This document shows positions 18,139-27,181 of a stretch of DNA of 46,410 bases, in pieces; the stretch's first letter is position 1, and the number at the start of each line of letters is the position of its first letter. A program made the translations under genes and the position numbers. The DNA lies in NCBI GenBank assembly GCA_947259765.1, contig CAMYNG010000016.1:46867-93276 (forward strand). Reading direction: 5' to 3'. The notes under the pieces are model-generated. The model was not told where the DNA came from and did no database searches. It worked only from the letters and a program-made list of their open reading frames with translations. The DNA is from an uncultured Ectothiorhodospiraceae bacterium. GTDB lineage: Bacteria; Pseudomonadota; Gammaproteobacteria; CAMYNG01.

Positions 18139-20031
18139 TTGAAAATTAAGTACAAAGCAGGGTTGTTAGGTTTATGTCTGGCTCTGGGCGGGAATCTTAG
18201 CGCCGGTACCGAAAGTGGCACCGAAAGTGGCACCGAGAGTAAACCAAACGCGCTAGCCCATCACGCATCGCCCTATCTCGCCATGCATGGCCAGGACCCG
18301 GTGCACTGGCAGGAGTGGAACAGTACAACCGTTGAACGCGCGCGACGTGAGAACAAACTGTTGTTTGTCTCCAGTGGTTATTTTTCCTGTCACTGGTGCC
18401 ATGTCATGCAAAAAGAAAGTTATCGTAACGCCAAAATCGCCGCGCTGCTTAATCAATTTTTTATTCCGGTCAAGGTTGATCGTGAATTGAATTCCGCCCT
18501 CGACGCCCGGCTCATTGACTTCGTCGAACGCACCCAGGGTTATGCGGGCTGGCCGTTGAACGTGTTTGTCACCCCCGAGGGTTATCCGTTGGTCGGCATG
18601 GTGTATGTGCCGCCGGATAATTTTCTCGAAATTCTTACTAGTCTCAATACGCAGTGGCAGCAAGAAACAGACTATCTTAAGCGCATTGCACGACAGGCCA
18701 CTGAAGAATTATCGCCATCTCGGGTTACTCGCGAGACGGTGCTGGCAGCAAATTTGGGAACACGTCTGACCGCAAGCTTACAGCGACAGGCCCTGGCGCA
18801 GGCCGATGTTATGCAGGGCGGCTTCGGTGCACAGAACAAGTTTCCCATGGTGCCTCAACTCCATGCCTTATTGGGCGTATATGCCAGCACGCCCAATGAG
18901 GAGCTTGGGCGCTTTCTACGTCTGACGTTGGATCAAATGGCTTCCCAGGGGCTGCACGATCACCTTGGCGGGGGGTTTTTCCGTTACGTCGTTGACCCGG
19001 CGTGGCAGGTACCCCATTTCGAGAAGATGCTGTATGACAATGCCTTACTTGCTGACTTGTATTTGCACGCCGCCCTGGTTTTCAAGCAGCCACATTACTC
19101 GACTATCGCGTTTGGGACTTTGGATTTTATGCTGAAGGAATTGGCGGTATCGGGCGACGCGTTAGCTGCCAGCCTGTCTGCCGTGGACAACAAAAATGTA
19201 GAAGGCGGATTCTATACTTGGGAGGAATCTGAACTACAGCGCTTGTTGAACCCGCGTGAATTCCAGGTCGCACGTCTCGCCTGGGGGGTAGATGTACAGC
19301 CGGATCTGGAATCAGGTCACCACCTCGTTAACGCGGTGGACGTGAATTCGATCGCTGCCAAATTAAAACTTTCCGAGACCCAGGTGCGACAGACGATACA
19401 GAGTGCGAAACAAAAACTCCTGCAAGCGCGGCAAGGGCGTAGATTACCGCGTGATGATAAGCGTCTGGCTGCATGGAACGGGCTTGCGTTGTCGGCGTTG
19501 ACCCGGGCTGCGCAGCATGAAAATGGTCAGCGATTCCATGCTGCGGCCAAATCCGTGCGTGACTATCTTGCCGCTACCCTATGGAGTGGCAAGCAGCTGC
19601 ATCGGGCGCGCGGTGATTCCGGGCCGCTTGGCCAGGCGGGGCTTGAGGATTATGCGTTCGTAGCGCGCGGCTTTCTCGACTGGGCGTCACTGTCAAATAA
19701 GCCAGCAGATCTCTCTTTGGCGCAAACGGTAGCGGAACAGGCCTGGGATCGATTTTATGGCGACCATGGCTGGCAATTGGCAGAGAATATGCTGTTGCGT
19801 TACGGTGCGGGTGAAACGCTGATTCTGGATGGGCCCATGCCATCGCCTTCGGCGGTACTCATTGATGTGTCGCTGCAAATTGCGGCCGCCACAAAAAATA
19901 AGGCACTGCAACAACAGGCGCTACGCGCGTTGAACGCCGCCAGTATTGATGTCAGCAAGCAACCGTTTTGGAGCGCAAGCTATGTTGATATTATTCGCAG
20001 GCTTCAACAAGAAAAAACATCTGCCCTATAA
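18139..20031 (+). CDS. Exported DUF255 thioredoxin-fold protein
   Basis: A 630-residue protein related to the YyaL/SPATA20 family: an N-terminal thioredoxin-like domain followed by an (alpha/alpha)6-barrel-like region. SPYLAMHGQDPVHWQEW and GYFSCHWCHVMQKES (CxxC at 84/87) are the family hallmarks, and GGFFRYVVDPAWQVPHFEKMLYDNALL is the second conserved block. Unlike cytosolic relatives it starts with a hydrophobic signal-like segment (LLGLCLALGGNLSAG), so it is probably periplasmic. The TTG start at 18139 is supported by AGGAGTCGGAG upstream. Its stop overlaps the converging gene by 6 nt. Substrate unknown. Confidence 0.85.
   Translation: MKIKYKAGLLGLCLALGGNLSAGTESGTESGTESKPNALAHHASPYLAMHGQDPVHWQEWNSTTVERARRENKLLFVSSGYFSCHWCHVMQKESYRNAKIAALLNQFFIPVKVDRELNSALDARLIDFVERTQGYAGWPLNVFVTPEGYPLVGMVYVPPDNFLEILTSLNTQWQQETDYLKRIARQATEELSPSRVTRETVLAANLGTRLTASLQRQALAQADVMQGGFGAQNKFPMVPQLHALLGVYASTPNEELGRFLRLTLDQMASQGLHDHLGGGFFRYVVDPAWQVPHFEKMLYDNALLADLYLHAALVFKQPHYSTIAFGTLDFMLKELAVSGDALAASLSAVDNKNVEGGFYTWEESELQRLLNPREFQVARLAWGVDVQPDLESGHHLVNAVDVNSIAAKLKLSETQVRQTIQSAKQKLLQARQGRRLPRDDKRLAAWNGLALSALTRAAQHENGQRFHAAAKSVRDYLAATLWSGKQLHRARGDSGPLGQAGLEDYAFVARGFLDWASLSNKPADLSLAQTVAEQAWDRFYGDHGWQLAENMLLRYGAGETLILDGPMPSPSAVLIDVSLQIAAATKNKALQQQALRALNAASIDVSKQPFWSASYVDIIRRLQQEKTSAL
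18205..18240 (+). repeat. 12-bp tandem triplication (GTES x3)
   Basis: Three copies of GGcACCGAAAGT-like units encode Gly-Thr-Glu-Ser three times, right after the signal peptide of the DUF255 protein. This slippage-prone tract keeps frame and should vary in number among relatives. Confidence 0.8.
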
Positions 20032-21726
20032 TCTTGGCGGGGGCGCATCGATGTCGGCAAATTCGTAGAGTGAAAATTCCTGCGTGGATTGCAGCAGGCG
20101 CGTGAGCCGGACGTAAAAGAGTTTGCTGCCCTCGTTTACGGCAAGACGGGTTCCGATGTCGAAAATTGTACCCGGAACGATGAGGCTGCGTGACTGCTGT
20201 AACGATTCAGACTCGGGGATAAGCAGACTACGAAAATAGTCCGTACCTTCGCCAGCGCCTTGTAATGCACGAACGGCGATTGGAACACCGGTACGCGCCA
20301 GTTGCATAACACCCATGTCGGTGCCTGTCTCCGGTTCGGATCTAAGCCAGCGAATAACGCCAATACGCCACGCGTCACTACCGCTTTTTCCGGAGCGATA
20401 CGCAACTAATTCACCCACGTTGGCATCAGGTGGTGAGCTGCTCCCGGGGGTGCCGCATAAGGCCATGCCGGTGCTGGATCGATTACGCTGAGTAAGTGGA
20501 TTTATCTGGTAACCACTGTGACTGTGCCTGCGATCCTTCTGTAAGGCATCGCGGAACGCTGCGGCAAAGTCCTTGGGTGAGGTAACATTGGATGAGCCGG
20601 CATTTTCGAGGGTTTTTAAACGCAGCTCGTCCATTTCCGGGGTGAAATCAGCGCGTTGTGATGAAAAAAAGTGACAGGCGTTTAAGCCGAGTATCACCTC
20701 AACTTGCTCTTCGTGTTCGTTTCGGCGGTCTTTGCGGGCAGCCTTATTGCTCCATGAACGCGCCAGTCGCAGCAGCATATCGCGCCGTTGCCGCAGTTGC
20801 AGGGACGGCGAGTCGTCATAGTGCCCGACTCGGCTGGAGCGCAGGGCGTTTTCCACCAGCCGATCGAGCTGCCGCTGCGCCTCACCTATATCGATAATGT
20901 AACAGTCTTCGGTATCACATTCCGCTTCATCGGAACACAAGCGTGGTTCCGCGTCACTGCCGAGGTCGATGACGTATTCGTGGTAAGCAGGCGTTGATTC
21001 GGCGGGCAGGAACTGAATGACTTCGGCCCAGTTACCAACCAGGGAATACAGTTGCCACACCTCGTTGTGCATCAACTTGTAGGGTTCGCTCAACGCGAGC
21101 AGGATAATTTGTTTATAAAGCCTGTCCGTTGTGGCGGCCAGGCCGGCCGTATCCCCGCCTTCGTAGTTGTCGTCTACGGTTACGGTCGACATATCGAAGC
21201 GCTCACTGAACTGGTACAACTGGTTGAGTTCACGCCATGCGTGATTCGGTTCAGGCTGATAAACGGCGTAGGTCACTACCAGTCGCAGGCACAGCCATTT
21301 GACTGCAAAGTATAAGGCTTCCTGTAGCAAGGTGTTGTGTCCAGCGCGATCCTGATCCCACAACGCAAGATCACTGACCACGAGCTTATAGCCCGTAGCA
21401 AGTTCGGCGAGCAGGTTACTGGCCAATGACGCTTGTGCGGTGAGCTGGCCTTGGTGTGACAGGCTGGCTGAGTTGAGGCTATCAAGCAAGGAAAACACCA
21501 AACGATGACTTACCGGTAACAGGGTAGCCATCAGTTTCATGCGCTCACCGGCGTCGTAGTGCGAGTGGTTAATGATATGAAGCTGGGCAAGCAGCGCGCG
21601 GGATGCGTCCGCAACGTTGCCGCTGGGGAGGTCAGCAGCCCAGCGGTTAAGCTTGCGAGGCCGCAAATACGGCTTGGGTCGCCGAGATAGACTCGGTGTC
21701 GGAATGTCCAGAACGGGTAATAGCAT
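20026..21726 (-). CDS. Large conserved protein of unknown function
   Basis: A 566-residue soluble protein I do not recognise with confidence. No signal peptide; a largely helical N-terminal half (for example LLAQLHIINHSHYDAGERMK) resembles bacterial proteins of similar size annotated only as hypothetical. The C-terminal part (about 420-560: GELVAYRSGKSGSDAWRIGV, then GVMQLARTGVPIAVRAL) has a beta-rich composition that could be PilZ-like, which would make it a c-di-GMP sensor, but the canonical RxxxR motif is not clear. It converges on the DUF255 gene and is divergent from the PhnD-like gene. Confidence 0.7.
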   Translation of the reverse strand: MLLPVLDIPTPSLSRRPKPYLRPRKLNRWAADLPSGNVADASRALLAQLHIINHSHYDAGERMKLMATLLPVSHRLVFSLLDSLNSASLSHQGQLTAQASLASNLLAELATGYKLVVSDLALWDQDRAGHNTLLQEALYFAVKWLCLRLVVTYAVYQPEPNHAWRELNQLYQFSERFDMSTVTVDDNYEGGDTAGLAATTDRLYKQIILLALSEPYKLMHNEVWQLYSLVGNWAEVIQFLPAESTPAYHEYVIDLGSDAEPRLCSDEAECDTEDCYIIDIGEAQRQLDRLVENALRSSRVGHYDDSPSLQLRQRRDMLLRLARSWSNKAARKDRRNEHEEQVEVILGLNACHFFSSQRADFTPEMDELRLKTLENAGSSNVTSPKDFAAAFRDALQKDRRHSHSGYQINPLTQRNRSSTGMALCGTPGSSSPPDANVGELVAYRSGKSGSDAWRIGVIRWLRSEPETGTDMGVMQLARTGVPIAVRALQGAGEGTDYFRSLLIPESESLQQSRSLIVPGTIFDIGTRLAVNEGSKLFYVRLTRLLQSTQEFSLYEFADIDAPPPRL

Positions 21727-22129
21727 TGTGTCCCCAGGTTGATCGTGCGTCGTGCAGGGTATAAAAAGATCGTGCCGTGATCATCCCCGAATACAGCCCG
21801 TACTATTCTTGCGTAAATTATAGAGGTAGGCCACTATCTGCAACATAATCCATTTTGGTTGTGCCTGACGCTCTATCTCGGGTAAGGATTAGGTTAGGGA
21901 AGCCACAATGACCGAATATCGGAATATTCGGAATTGCTTACGTTTTTTGGGGAGTTGTCCTTGCACAGATTTAGAGCAGCGGTACTGACTGGTGCTAATT
22001 AATATGTGGCGCAGGCCACAAATTTCTCAAGTCAGCACTTAAGCCGCCGTTAATTATTAAAGTGCCCGGTTGAATCGGAAGTTTCATTCCGAAGCGCTTG
22101 AAAATAAATGTAAAAGCAAGGAGTAAGCA
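21727..22129. promoter_or_regulatory. Divergent control region with inverted repeats
   Basis: About 400 bp between two divergent genes. It holds two operator-like inverted repeats: CCGAATAT-N4-ATATTCGG (21912-21931) and TGTGGC-N4-GCCACA (22005-22020). A short hairpin CGGAA-N6-TTCCG (about 22077-22092) lies near the binding protein gene. No open frame of note. The symmetry suggests binding sites for dimeric regulators, identity unknown. Confidence 0.5.
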
Positions 22130-22963
22130 ATGTCGTTGTCTCGTTTCTCTCGTTGGCTAACTGCCATCGTGTTGTTTATGCTCGTTACACAGGTGTCGGC
22201 ACAGGACCTCATTCTGACGGCGCCACCACGAGAAACGCCACAGGCAGGTGCGAAATTGTATGGCCCGCTAGCCGCCCACCTGCAAAAATTGCTGGGCCTT
22301 CCCGTCAAGTATCAGCATCCAAAGAACTGGCTCAATTACCAGCGCGATATGCGTAATGACAAGTACGACATCGTGTTTGACGGCCCGCATTTCATTGCCT
22401 GGCGTCTTGCGCACCTCAATCACACTGTCGCCGTTAAACTTCCAGGAACGCTGGTATTTCATCTTTTAGCTGCTGCGGACAACAATGCCGTGAATTCGCC
22501 GGACGATCTCATCGGTAAGAAAATTTGCGGTATTTCTCCGCCAAATCTTTCCACGCTTTCCGTGCTGGCGCGCTTCGATAATCCGGTGCGACAACCCGTG
22601 ATCCTGGGCATTAAAGGCGGCATGGGTAAAGTTTATAAACGGTTTGCAGCGGGCGGCTGTGATGCGCTTGTGTTGCGCACGACGTTTTACAAGAAAAAAC
22701 TAAAGGACGAAGACCGCGCAAAGTTGAAAATAATTTACAGCTCAAAACCTTTGCCGAACCAGGCTATCTCTACCAGCTCACGAATATCCACCAGTCAACG
22801 ACAAAAGATCGTCAAATCCATAACGCAAGGTGCGGGACAGGGAGCGGCGCAACCGGTGCTGCGACGTTTTGGAGGGAAAAAGGCCAAGTCATTTTTACCG
22901 GCGACGCAGCAGGAATATACCGGCCATAATGTCTTGCTTGAGGGCGTAATATTTGGCTGGTAG
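22130..22963 (+). CDS. PhnD-like phosphate/phosphonate-type binding protein
   Basis: A 277-residue periplasmic substrate-binding protein. A signal peptide (about 1-24, cleaved after VSA) precedes a type II binding fold: LILTAPPRETPQAGAKLYGPLAAHLQKLLG and DKYDIVFDGPHFIAWRLAHL match the phosphonate-binding PhnD family, and the second lobe holds GKKICGISPPNLSTLSVLARF. No permease or ATPase gene is adjacent, so it may work with a distant transporter or as the sensor part of a signalling system. An AGGAGTAAGCA site precedes the ATG. The ligand cannot be told from sequence. Confidence 0.85.
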   Translation: MSLSRFSRWLTAIVLFMLVTQVSAQDLILTAPPRETPQAGAKLYGPLAAHLQKLLGLPVKYQHPKNWLNYQRDMRNDKYDIVFDGPHFIAWRLAHLNHTVAVKLPGTLVFHLLAAADNNAVNSPDDLIGKKICGISPPNLSTLSVLARFDNPVRQPVILGIKGGMGKVYKRFAAGGCDALVLRTTFYKKKLKDEDRAKLKIIYSSKPLPNQAISTSSRISTSQRQKIVKSITQGAGQGAAQPVLRRFGGKKAKSFLPATQQEYTGHNVLLEGVIFGW

Positions 22964-22991
22964 GGGGGCAATCACAATAACTTTCGCACCT

Positions 22992-23019
22992 AAAACCCGG
23001 CCAACGCGACCGGGTTTTT
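22992..23019. terminator. Bidirectional terminator
   Basis: AAAACCCGG (22992-23000) pairs with CCGGGTTTT (23010-23018) around a 9-nt loop, followed by T's on the plus strand and by TTTTAGG on the minus strand. It serves the PhnD-like gene and the convergent gene at 23074. Confidence 0.85.
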
Positions 23020-23073
23020 CGTTCTGAAGATGGATGCTCGCGTCCCTTCAGACAATTCGCGGCTACGGCATGT

Positions 23074-23565
23074 TTACTCCACCAGCGGAATTTTGCGGGC
23101 CAGATCAAAATTCATGATGGCGTCAAGCTTGTTTTCAACCTGATAAAAACGGGTGACCTTGCGTTGTGCCAGCACCCGGCGAAATTTAGCCACGTAGTCC
23201 TTGCGAATCTTGAGTACTTTCTTTTGAATCGTCAGCCACTCATCCAACATTGATTGTGCATCACGATTGGTCAGGTTGGGGTAGGCGGCGGCGTAGTCTG
23301 TGATGATGGTGTACAAACGACTATTTACCTTATCAATTTCGCCTCGGTATTGATCGTAAAGCGGCCAGAATTTTTCGCCTTCCGTTTCGTTTAGCTGCAT
23401 GTTTTTTTCAACCAGGGCTCTTCTCTCTTCGCGTACGACTTTTTGCATCTGCTCGAAAGTTTCTGTCAGATCGGCGAAGGCTTTGTTAATTTCGAGCGCT
23501 GGGGCACTAGAAATTGAAAATAGTAACGCGAGACAGGCTGCAATGGCGTACGAAATTAAATTCAT
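23074..23565 (-). CDS. Small exported helical protein (Spy/CpxP-like layout)
   Basis: A 163-residue protein starting MNLISYAIAACLALLFSISS, a signal peptide cleaved near PALE. The start at 23565 is set by an AGAGGAC site; a longer reading to 23628 has no signal character at its N-terminus. The mature part is strongly helical and charged (LVEKNMQLNETEGEKFWPLY, KVLKIRKDYVAKFRRVLAQR), like small periplasmic chaperones or stress proteins of the Spy type, without a clear LTxxQ motif. It precedes no obvious partner. Confidence 0.7.
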   Translation of the reverse strand: MNLISYAIAACLALLFSISSAPALEINKAFADLTETFEQMQKVVREERRALVEKNMQLNETEGEKFWPLYDQYRGEIDKVNSRLYTIITDYAAAYPNLTNRDAQSMLDEWLTIQKKVLKIRKDYVAKFRRVLAQRKVTRFYQVENKLDAIMNFDLARKIPLVE

Positions 23566-23682
23566 GTGGTGTCCTCTGTTATTTTGGCCACTAGGAAAGG
23601 TTTGCTTGAGTTTTAGAGGCGGTGTCATCGCGAGGCGTAAGTTTCCAGGGCATTCGTGGTGCTACCTGGCGGATGGTAGGTC

Positions 23683-24333
23683 TTAAAACCTGAAAATCAC
23701 GCCCAGGCTGGTTTCCAGCTGAAACACGCCGCCACCGGTTACGTGAATGTTGCAGGCGCCATTGGCACAAAACACAGCGGTGCCGCTTTCCAGTATGGTG
23801 CCAAAGCCGCGCACGTCGAAACGTATTCCGAGGTTTTTATTCGCATACCATTTCAACCCCCCTCCCAGACTAAAGGAGAACCGCGTTGTGGAGTTAAAAC
23901 CGGGGTAATCCGGCTTTAGGTAGGCCATACCCAATCCGCCTGCGATATAGGGTCGGGTATGTGTGCCGTCAAACAGGTAGGTTGAATTGAATTGCAGATA
24001 ATCAAAATCAATATCAAGTTGCGTATTATCGGGTAGGATATTTTCGTCACGGAATTTCGTTGATTGGTGACTATAGAGAAATCCGATCTGTCCGTTTTTT
24101 CCGTAATCAAAATCCACGGCCAGACCCCAGGCCGGGGCATCTTCAAGTTTGAGTTTTTCTCCGGAATCACCGTCCTCAAATTCACCACCAAACCGATAAC
24201 CGGCATAGGGCGTGATTTCAATCCCGCCCCGTGCCAGCGCACTGGCAGGAAACAGTACCAACACCAGGAACGCAACCAACAACAGGCTTACTTGCTGAGC
24301 CGAATGTGAAATGCTGTTTTCCAATTGAGTCAT
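23683..24333 (-). CDS. Outer-membrane beta-barrel protein (OmpW/OmpA-like)
   Basis: A 216-residue protein with a signal segment (about 15-35, VSLLLVAFLVLVLFPASALA) and a mature part of alternating beta strands: IEITPYAGYRFGGEFED, QLDIDFDYLQFNSTYLF, PYIAGGLGMAYLKPDY, FSLGGGLKWYANKNLGIRFDVRGFG, ending in a terminal phenylalanine (GVIFRF). That terminal aromatic and the strand pattern mark a barrel of eight strands. Two cysteines (FCANGAC) near the end may form an external disulfide. The exact subfamily is uncertain. Confidence 0.85.
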   Translation of the reverse strand: MTQLENSISHSAQQVSLLLVAFLVLVLFPASALARGGIEITPYAGYRFGGEFEDGDSGEKLKLEDAPAWGLAVDFDYGKNGQIGFLYSHQSTKFRDENILPDNTQLDIDFDYLQFNSTYLFDGTHTRPYIAGGLGMAYLKPDYPGFNSTTRFSFSLGGGLKWYANKNLGIRFDVRGFGTILESGTAVFCANGACNIHVTGGGVFQLETSLGVIFRF

Positions 24334-24394
24334 AAAGTTTTTATTATTCCCTTTAACGACTTTGGCTCCAGTGTACGGTACTCCCCTGGTGCTG

Positions 24395-25798
24395 TTAATG
24401 CAGCAGCGGTGTCATAGTCAGTACTGCGGGTGGAATGGCCGGATTTTGTTTACGCATCAGGCGCTCAAGAACGCCAAGCGCATGGTTGTAGCGAACCAGA
24501 TCCGGTGCGTGCCATTCCGGCAGGTCACTCATCATGAATCCAAGACTGGCATCCCGGTGGAGCGCGCCATGTGTCCATCTCAGTTTGCCGATAGTCGGGA
24601 TGGCAATATATTCGGTTTTCAGTGCGCCAAACATGTAGTTTGGCGTAACCGAACATGCCACGGATGTGGGGTTGGTGACCAGGCTAAAGGCGTTGGCCAA
24701 TCGATATACTGCGTCAGGATAAAAGTGATGCTTGCTGGCATTGAACCACTTTTTATCCGTAAACCAGATTTCATCCTTATCATTGATCTCGGCACGAAGT
24801 TGCTGCAATACGGAATCATAGCTTAGAGGATCACCGGAAAGTTTGGTGTAGGACCACAAGGTTTCGTCGCCGCGCTGACGCTTACGGATCAGCGCTTCGC
24901 CACGCGCGCTATGCAGATGCCAGCCATTTTGGGCTTGCGTTACGCAAATATCCACGCCGGGAACTGAGGTCACCAACGTTGCCACGGCATGTTCATCACC
25001 CGGCCATGTGTAGGCGACAAAACTGGTTAGCAGGCCAAAGGCAATTAATGCCGCATCGTTCTCGTCCTTCAATTCCTCGGTGACGTTATATCCGGCTTTG
25101 GTTAGCTTTTCTTCAACCGCGGGCCAGACATTCTCAAGAGGTTCGCCACCGGCCATACCGTGATCCGATACCATAATGGTGTAAAACGGCATTTCAGGGT
25201 GCGCGTTTTTAAATTCCTGCAAACCCTTATCGAGCTTTACCAGAAAACGTCCTAACGCCTCGGGTCCTTCAATGTGCCCGACTCCATCTGTTGAGACAAT
25301 GTACATAGAAAAGTACGGTTGACTGGAGCGCAGAAACGCTTCCAGACCGTCGTGCATTTCATTTACGCTGTATTTTTGGGGCCAGCCATAAGCGATGGCT
25401 TTTTTAATCACCCCATCGAGTTTCCAGTCAAAGAAGTCCTTCCAGGGAGCCGGCACTTTCACCAGGCTCAGTCCGCCTGTCACTTCTCGGCTCTTGTTAT
25501 CGAAATAGCGTGCTTCATAGCCCAGGGATTTGTCTATGCCGAACGGTTCCAACAGGCCCGACCAGGCAACGTAGGAGTTGGATGGAAAGGTATTAATAAC
25601 CGCTGCGGGTCCTTTCAACCCCTTGAACAGCGCTTGTTCGCCGCGCGAGTTGTCGGTAAGTTCTTGGATGACATGGTGTGGGATTGCGTCGACGGCGATA
25701 AACAGGACGCGCGGTGGATATGTTGTGGTTTCGTTGGCCAGCACCTGTAATGCCGGGACAAGGACTACTAAAAACACAAGTGTTTTGAACAATTTCAT
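24395..25798 (-). CDS. Exported alkaline-phosphatase-superfamily protein (NPP-like)
   Basis: A 467-residue protein. MKLFKTLVFLVVLVPALQVLA is a signal peptide, and the start at 25798 is chosen over the longer frame to 25858. VLFIAVDAIPHHV carries the first metal-binding Asp; FPSNSYVAWSGLLEPFG occupies the nucleophile region; STDGVGHIEGPEALGRFLVKLD and MVSDHGMAGGEP give the Asp-His and His metal ligands typical of phosphodiesterase/nucleotide pyrophosphatases. A C-terminal ATP/lipid-phosphate activity is possible; the natural substrate is not evident. It is likely periplasmic. Monocistronic as far as can be seen. Confidence 0.8.
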   Translation of the reverse strand: MKLFKTLVFLVVLVPALQVLANETTTYPPRVLFIAVDAIPHHVIQELTDNSRGEQALFKGLKGPAAVINTFPSNSYVAWSGLLEPFGIDKSLGYEARYFDNKSREVTGGLSLVKVPAPWKDFFDWKLDGVIKKAIAYGWPQKYSVNEMHDGLEAFLRSSQPYFSMYIVSTDGVGHIEGPEALGRFLVKLDKGLQEFKNAHPEMPFYTIMVSDHGMAGGEPLENVWPAVEEKLTKAGYNVTEELKDENDAALIAFGLLTSFVAYTWPGDEHAVATLVTSVPGVDICVTQAQNGWHLHSARGEALIRKRQRGDETLWSYTKLSGDPLSYDSVLQQLRAEINDKDEIWFTDKKWFNASKHHFYPDAVYRLANAFSLVTNPTSVACSVTPNYMFGALKTEYIAIPTIGKLRWTHGALHRDASLGFMMSDLPEWHAPDLVRYNHALGVLERLMRKQNPAIPPAVLTMTPLLH

Positions 25799-26031
25799 TG
25801 ATCGAACTCTGTTTAAATCGGTTCTGGTATCAGTGCTGTGGTGTAGATTGTGTACCACCTACTGAATAGTCCGTGATAGCCGGTCGAGATAGAAATAATG
25901 TACTGCTGCCTAGTTTACGCGGATTCGGCCGGGGATTAAACGAGGATTAATCTCCTCGGCGGGGTGATGCACGCCTGTGCCGCCCCATTCCACGGCTTCA
26001 TTTTGATCGGGTAACAGCGCATAATCCGCTA

Positions 26032-27180
26032 ATGAATCCGGAATCGGAAAGCCGGACTCCGGCACAACTCGGAATCGAACAAGAAAAAAACTCCGCGGTA
26101 TTACTCCGGTTGACTGGCAGCTGGCGACTGCGGGACCCGCTGCCGACCGCGGATTCGGTGGAACAGGCCATTATCTCCGCTGGTGGAGGCACAATTGTTT
26201 TTGACGCTACCCAGCTAACTGCCTGGGATACCGGTTTACTTACCTTTCTTACCCACGTGCAATCACTGGCAGGTCAACACGAAATGGACTTCGACCGAGC
26301 CGGTCTGCCGGATGGTGTGCGCCGTTTGCTCGAACTTGCCGAGGCCGTGCCGATCGCGACCGATACCGGTCGCAGCAAACAACCGGACAGTTTTTTCTCC
26401 CAGATTGGCAATGTGGCACTGGATCTGTATCGCAGCGGTCCGGACATGGTGCGCTTCGTTGGCGAGGTGGCGCAATCGGTGGGGCGCCTTTTTCAGCGTA
26501 AGGCGCAGTTTCGCTTGTCAGACCTCTGGCTTCTAATCCAGCAAGCCGGTCCTGAAGCTCTGCCCATCGTCTCATTGATTAGCTTTTTGGTGGGGCTGAT
26601 TTTTGCGTATATGGGTGCGGTGCAGCTGCAGCAATTCGGTGCACAAATATACATTGCCGACCTGGTGGGAATCGGCATGGTTCGTGAGATTGGTGCGCTC
26701 ATGACCGGTATCATAATGGCGGGGCGTACCGGAGCGTCGTACGCGGCGCAGCTGGGTACCATGCAGGTCAATGAGGAAATCGATGCGTTCCGCGTGCTGG
26801 GCATCTCGCCGGTGGATTTCCTGGTTCTGCCGCGAATGCTGGCGCTGAGTCTTATGGTGCCGTTGCTGACACTGTATGCGGGCGTGGTGGGAATACTTGC
26901 GGGACTTTGCGTCGCGGTTTTCGTGTTTGATCTTGGTGTGTTTGAGTACTATCACCAGACGGTACGCGCGCTCGAGCTCAAACACTTTGCAATAGGGGTT
27001 ATTAAAGGTTCAAGCTACGGTATATTGATTGCCATCGCGGGATGCTATCGCGGAATTCGCTGCGGGGGTAGTGCAGCAGCAGTCGGTCAGGCGACCACTT
27101 CTGCGGTGGTGACAAGTATTGTTTTTATTGTCGTATCGGCTTCGATACTGACTATTGTTTTTCAGGTATTGGGGATCTGA
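26032..27180 (+). CDS. Mla-type lipid ABC transporter permease with N-terminal STAS domain
   Basis: A 382-residue fusion. Residues about 15-115 form a STAS domain (MlaB-like; VEQAIISAGGGTIVFDATQLTAWDTGLLTFL). From about 140 a MlaE permease follows, with ALPIVSLISFLVGLIFAYMGA, the conserved GRTGASYAAQLGTMQVNEEIDAFRVLGI and GVIKGSSYGILIAIAGCYRG. In E. coli MlaB and MlaE are separate; here one polypeptide carries both. It heads the operon, 1 bp before the ATPase gene. Confidence 0.93.
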   Translation: MNPESESRTPAQLGIEQEKNSAVLLRLTGSWRLRDPLPTADSVEQAIISAGGGTIVFDATQLTAWDTGLLTFLTHVQSLAGQHEMDFDRAGLPDGVRRLLELAEAVPIATDTGRSKQPDSFFSQIGNVALDLYRSGPDMVRFVGEVAQSVGRLFQRKAQFRLSDLWLLIQQAGPEALPIVSLISFLVGLIFAYMGAVQLQQFGAQIYIADLVGIGMVREIGALMTGIIMAGRTGASYAAQLGTMQVNEEIDAFRVLGISPVDFLVLPRMLALSLMVPLLTLYAGVVGILAGLCVAVFVFDLGVFEYYHQTVRALELKHFAIGVIKGSSYGILIAIAGCYRGIRCGGSAAAVGQATTSAVVTSIVFIVVSASILTIVFQVLGI

Positions 27181-27181
27181 A

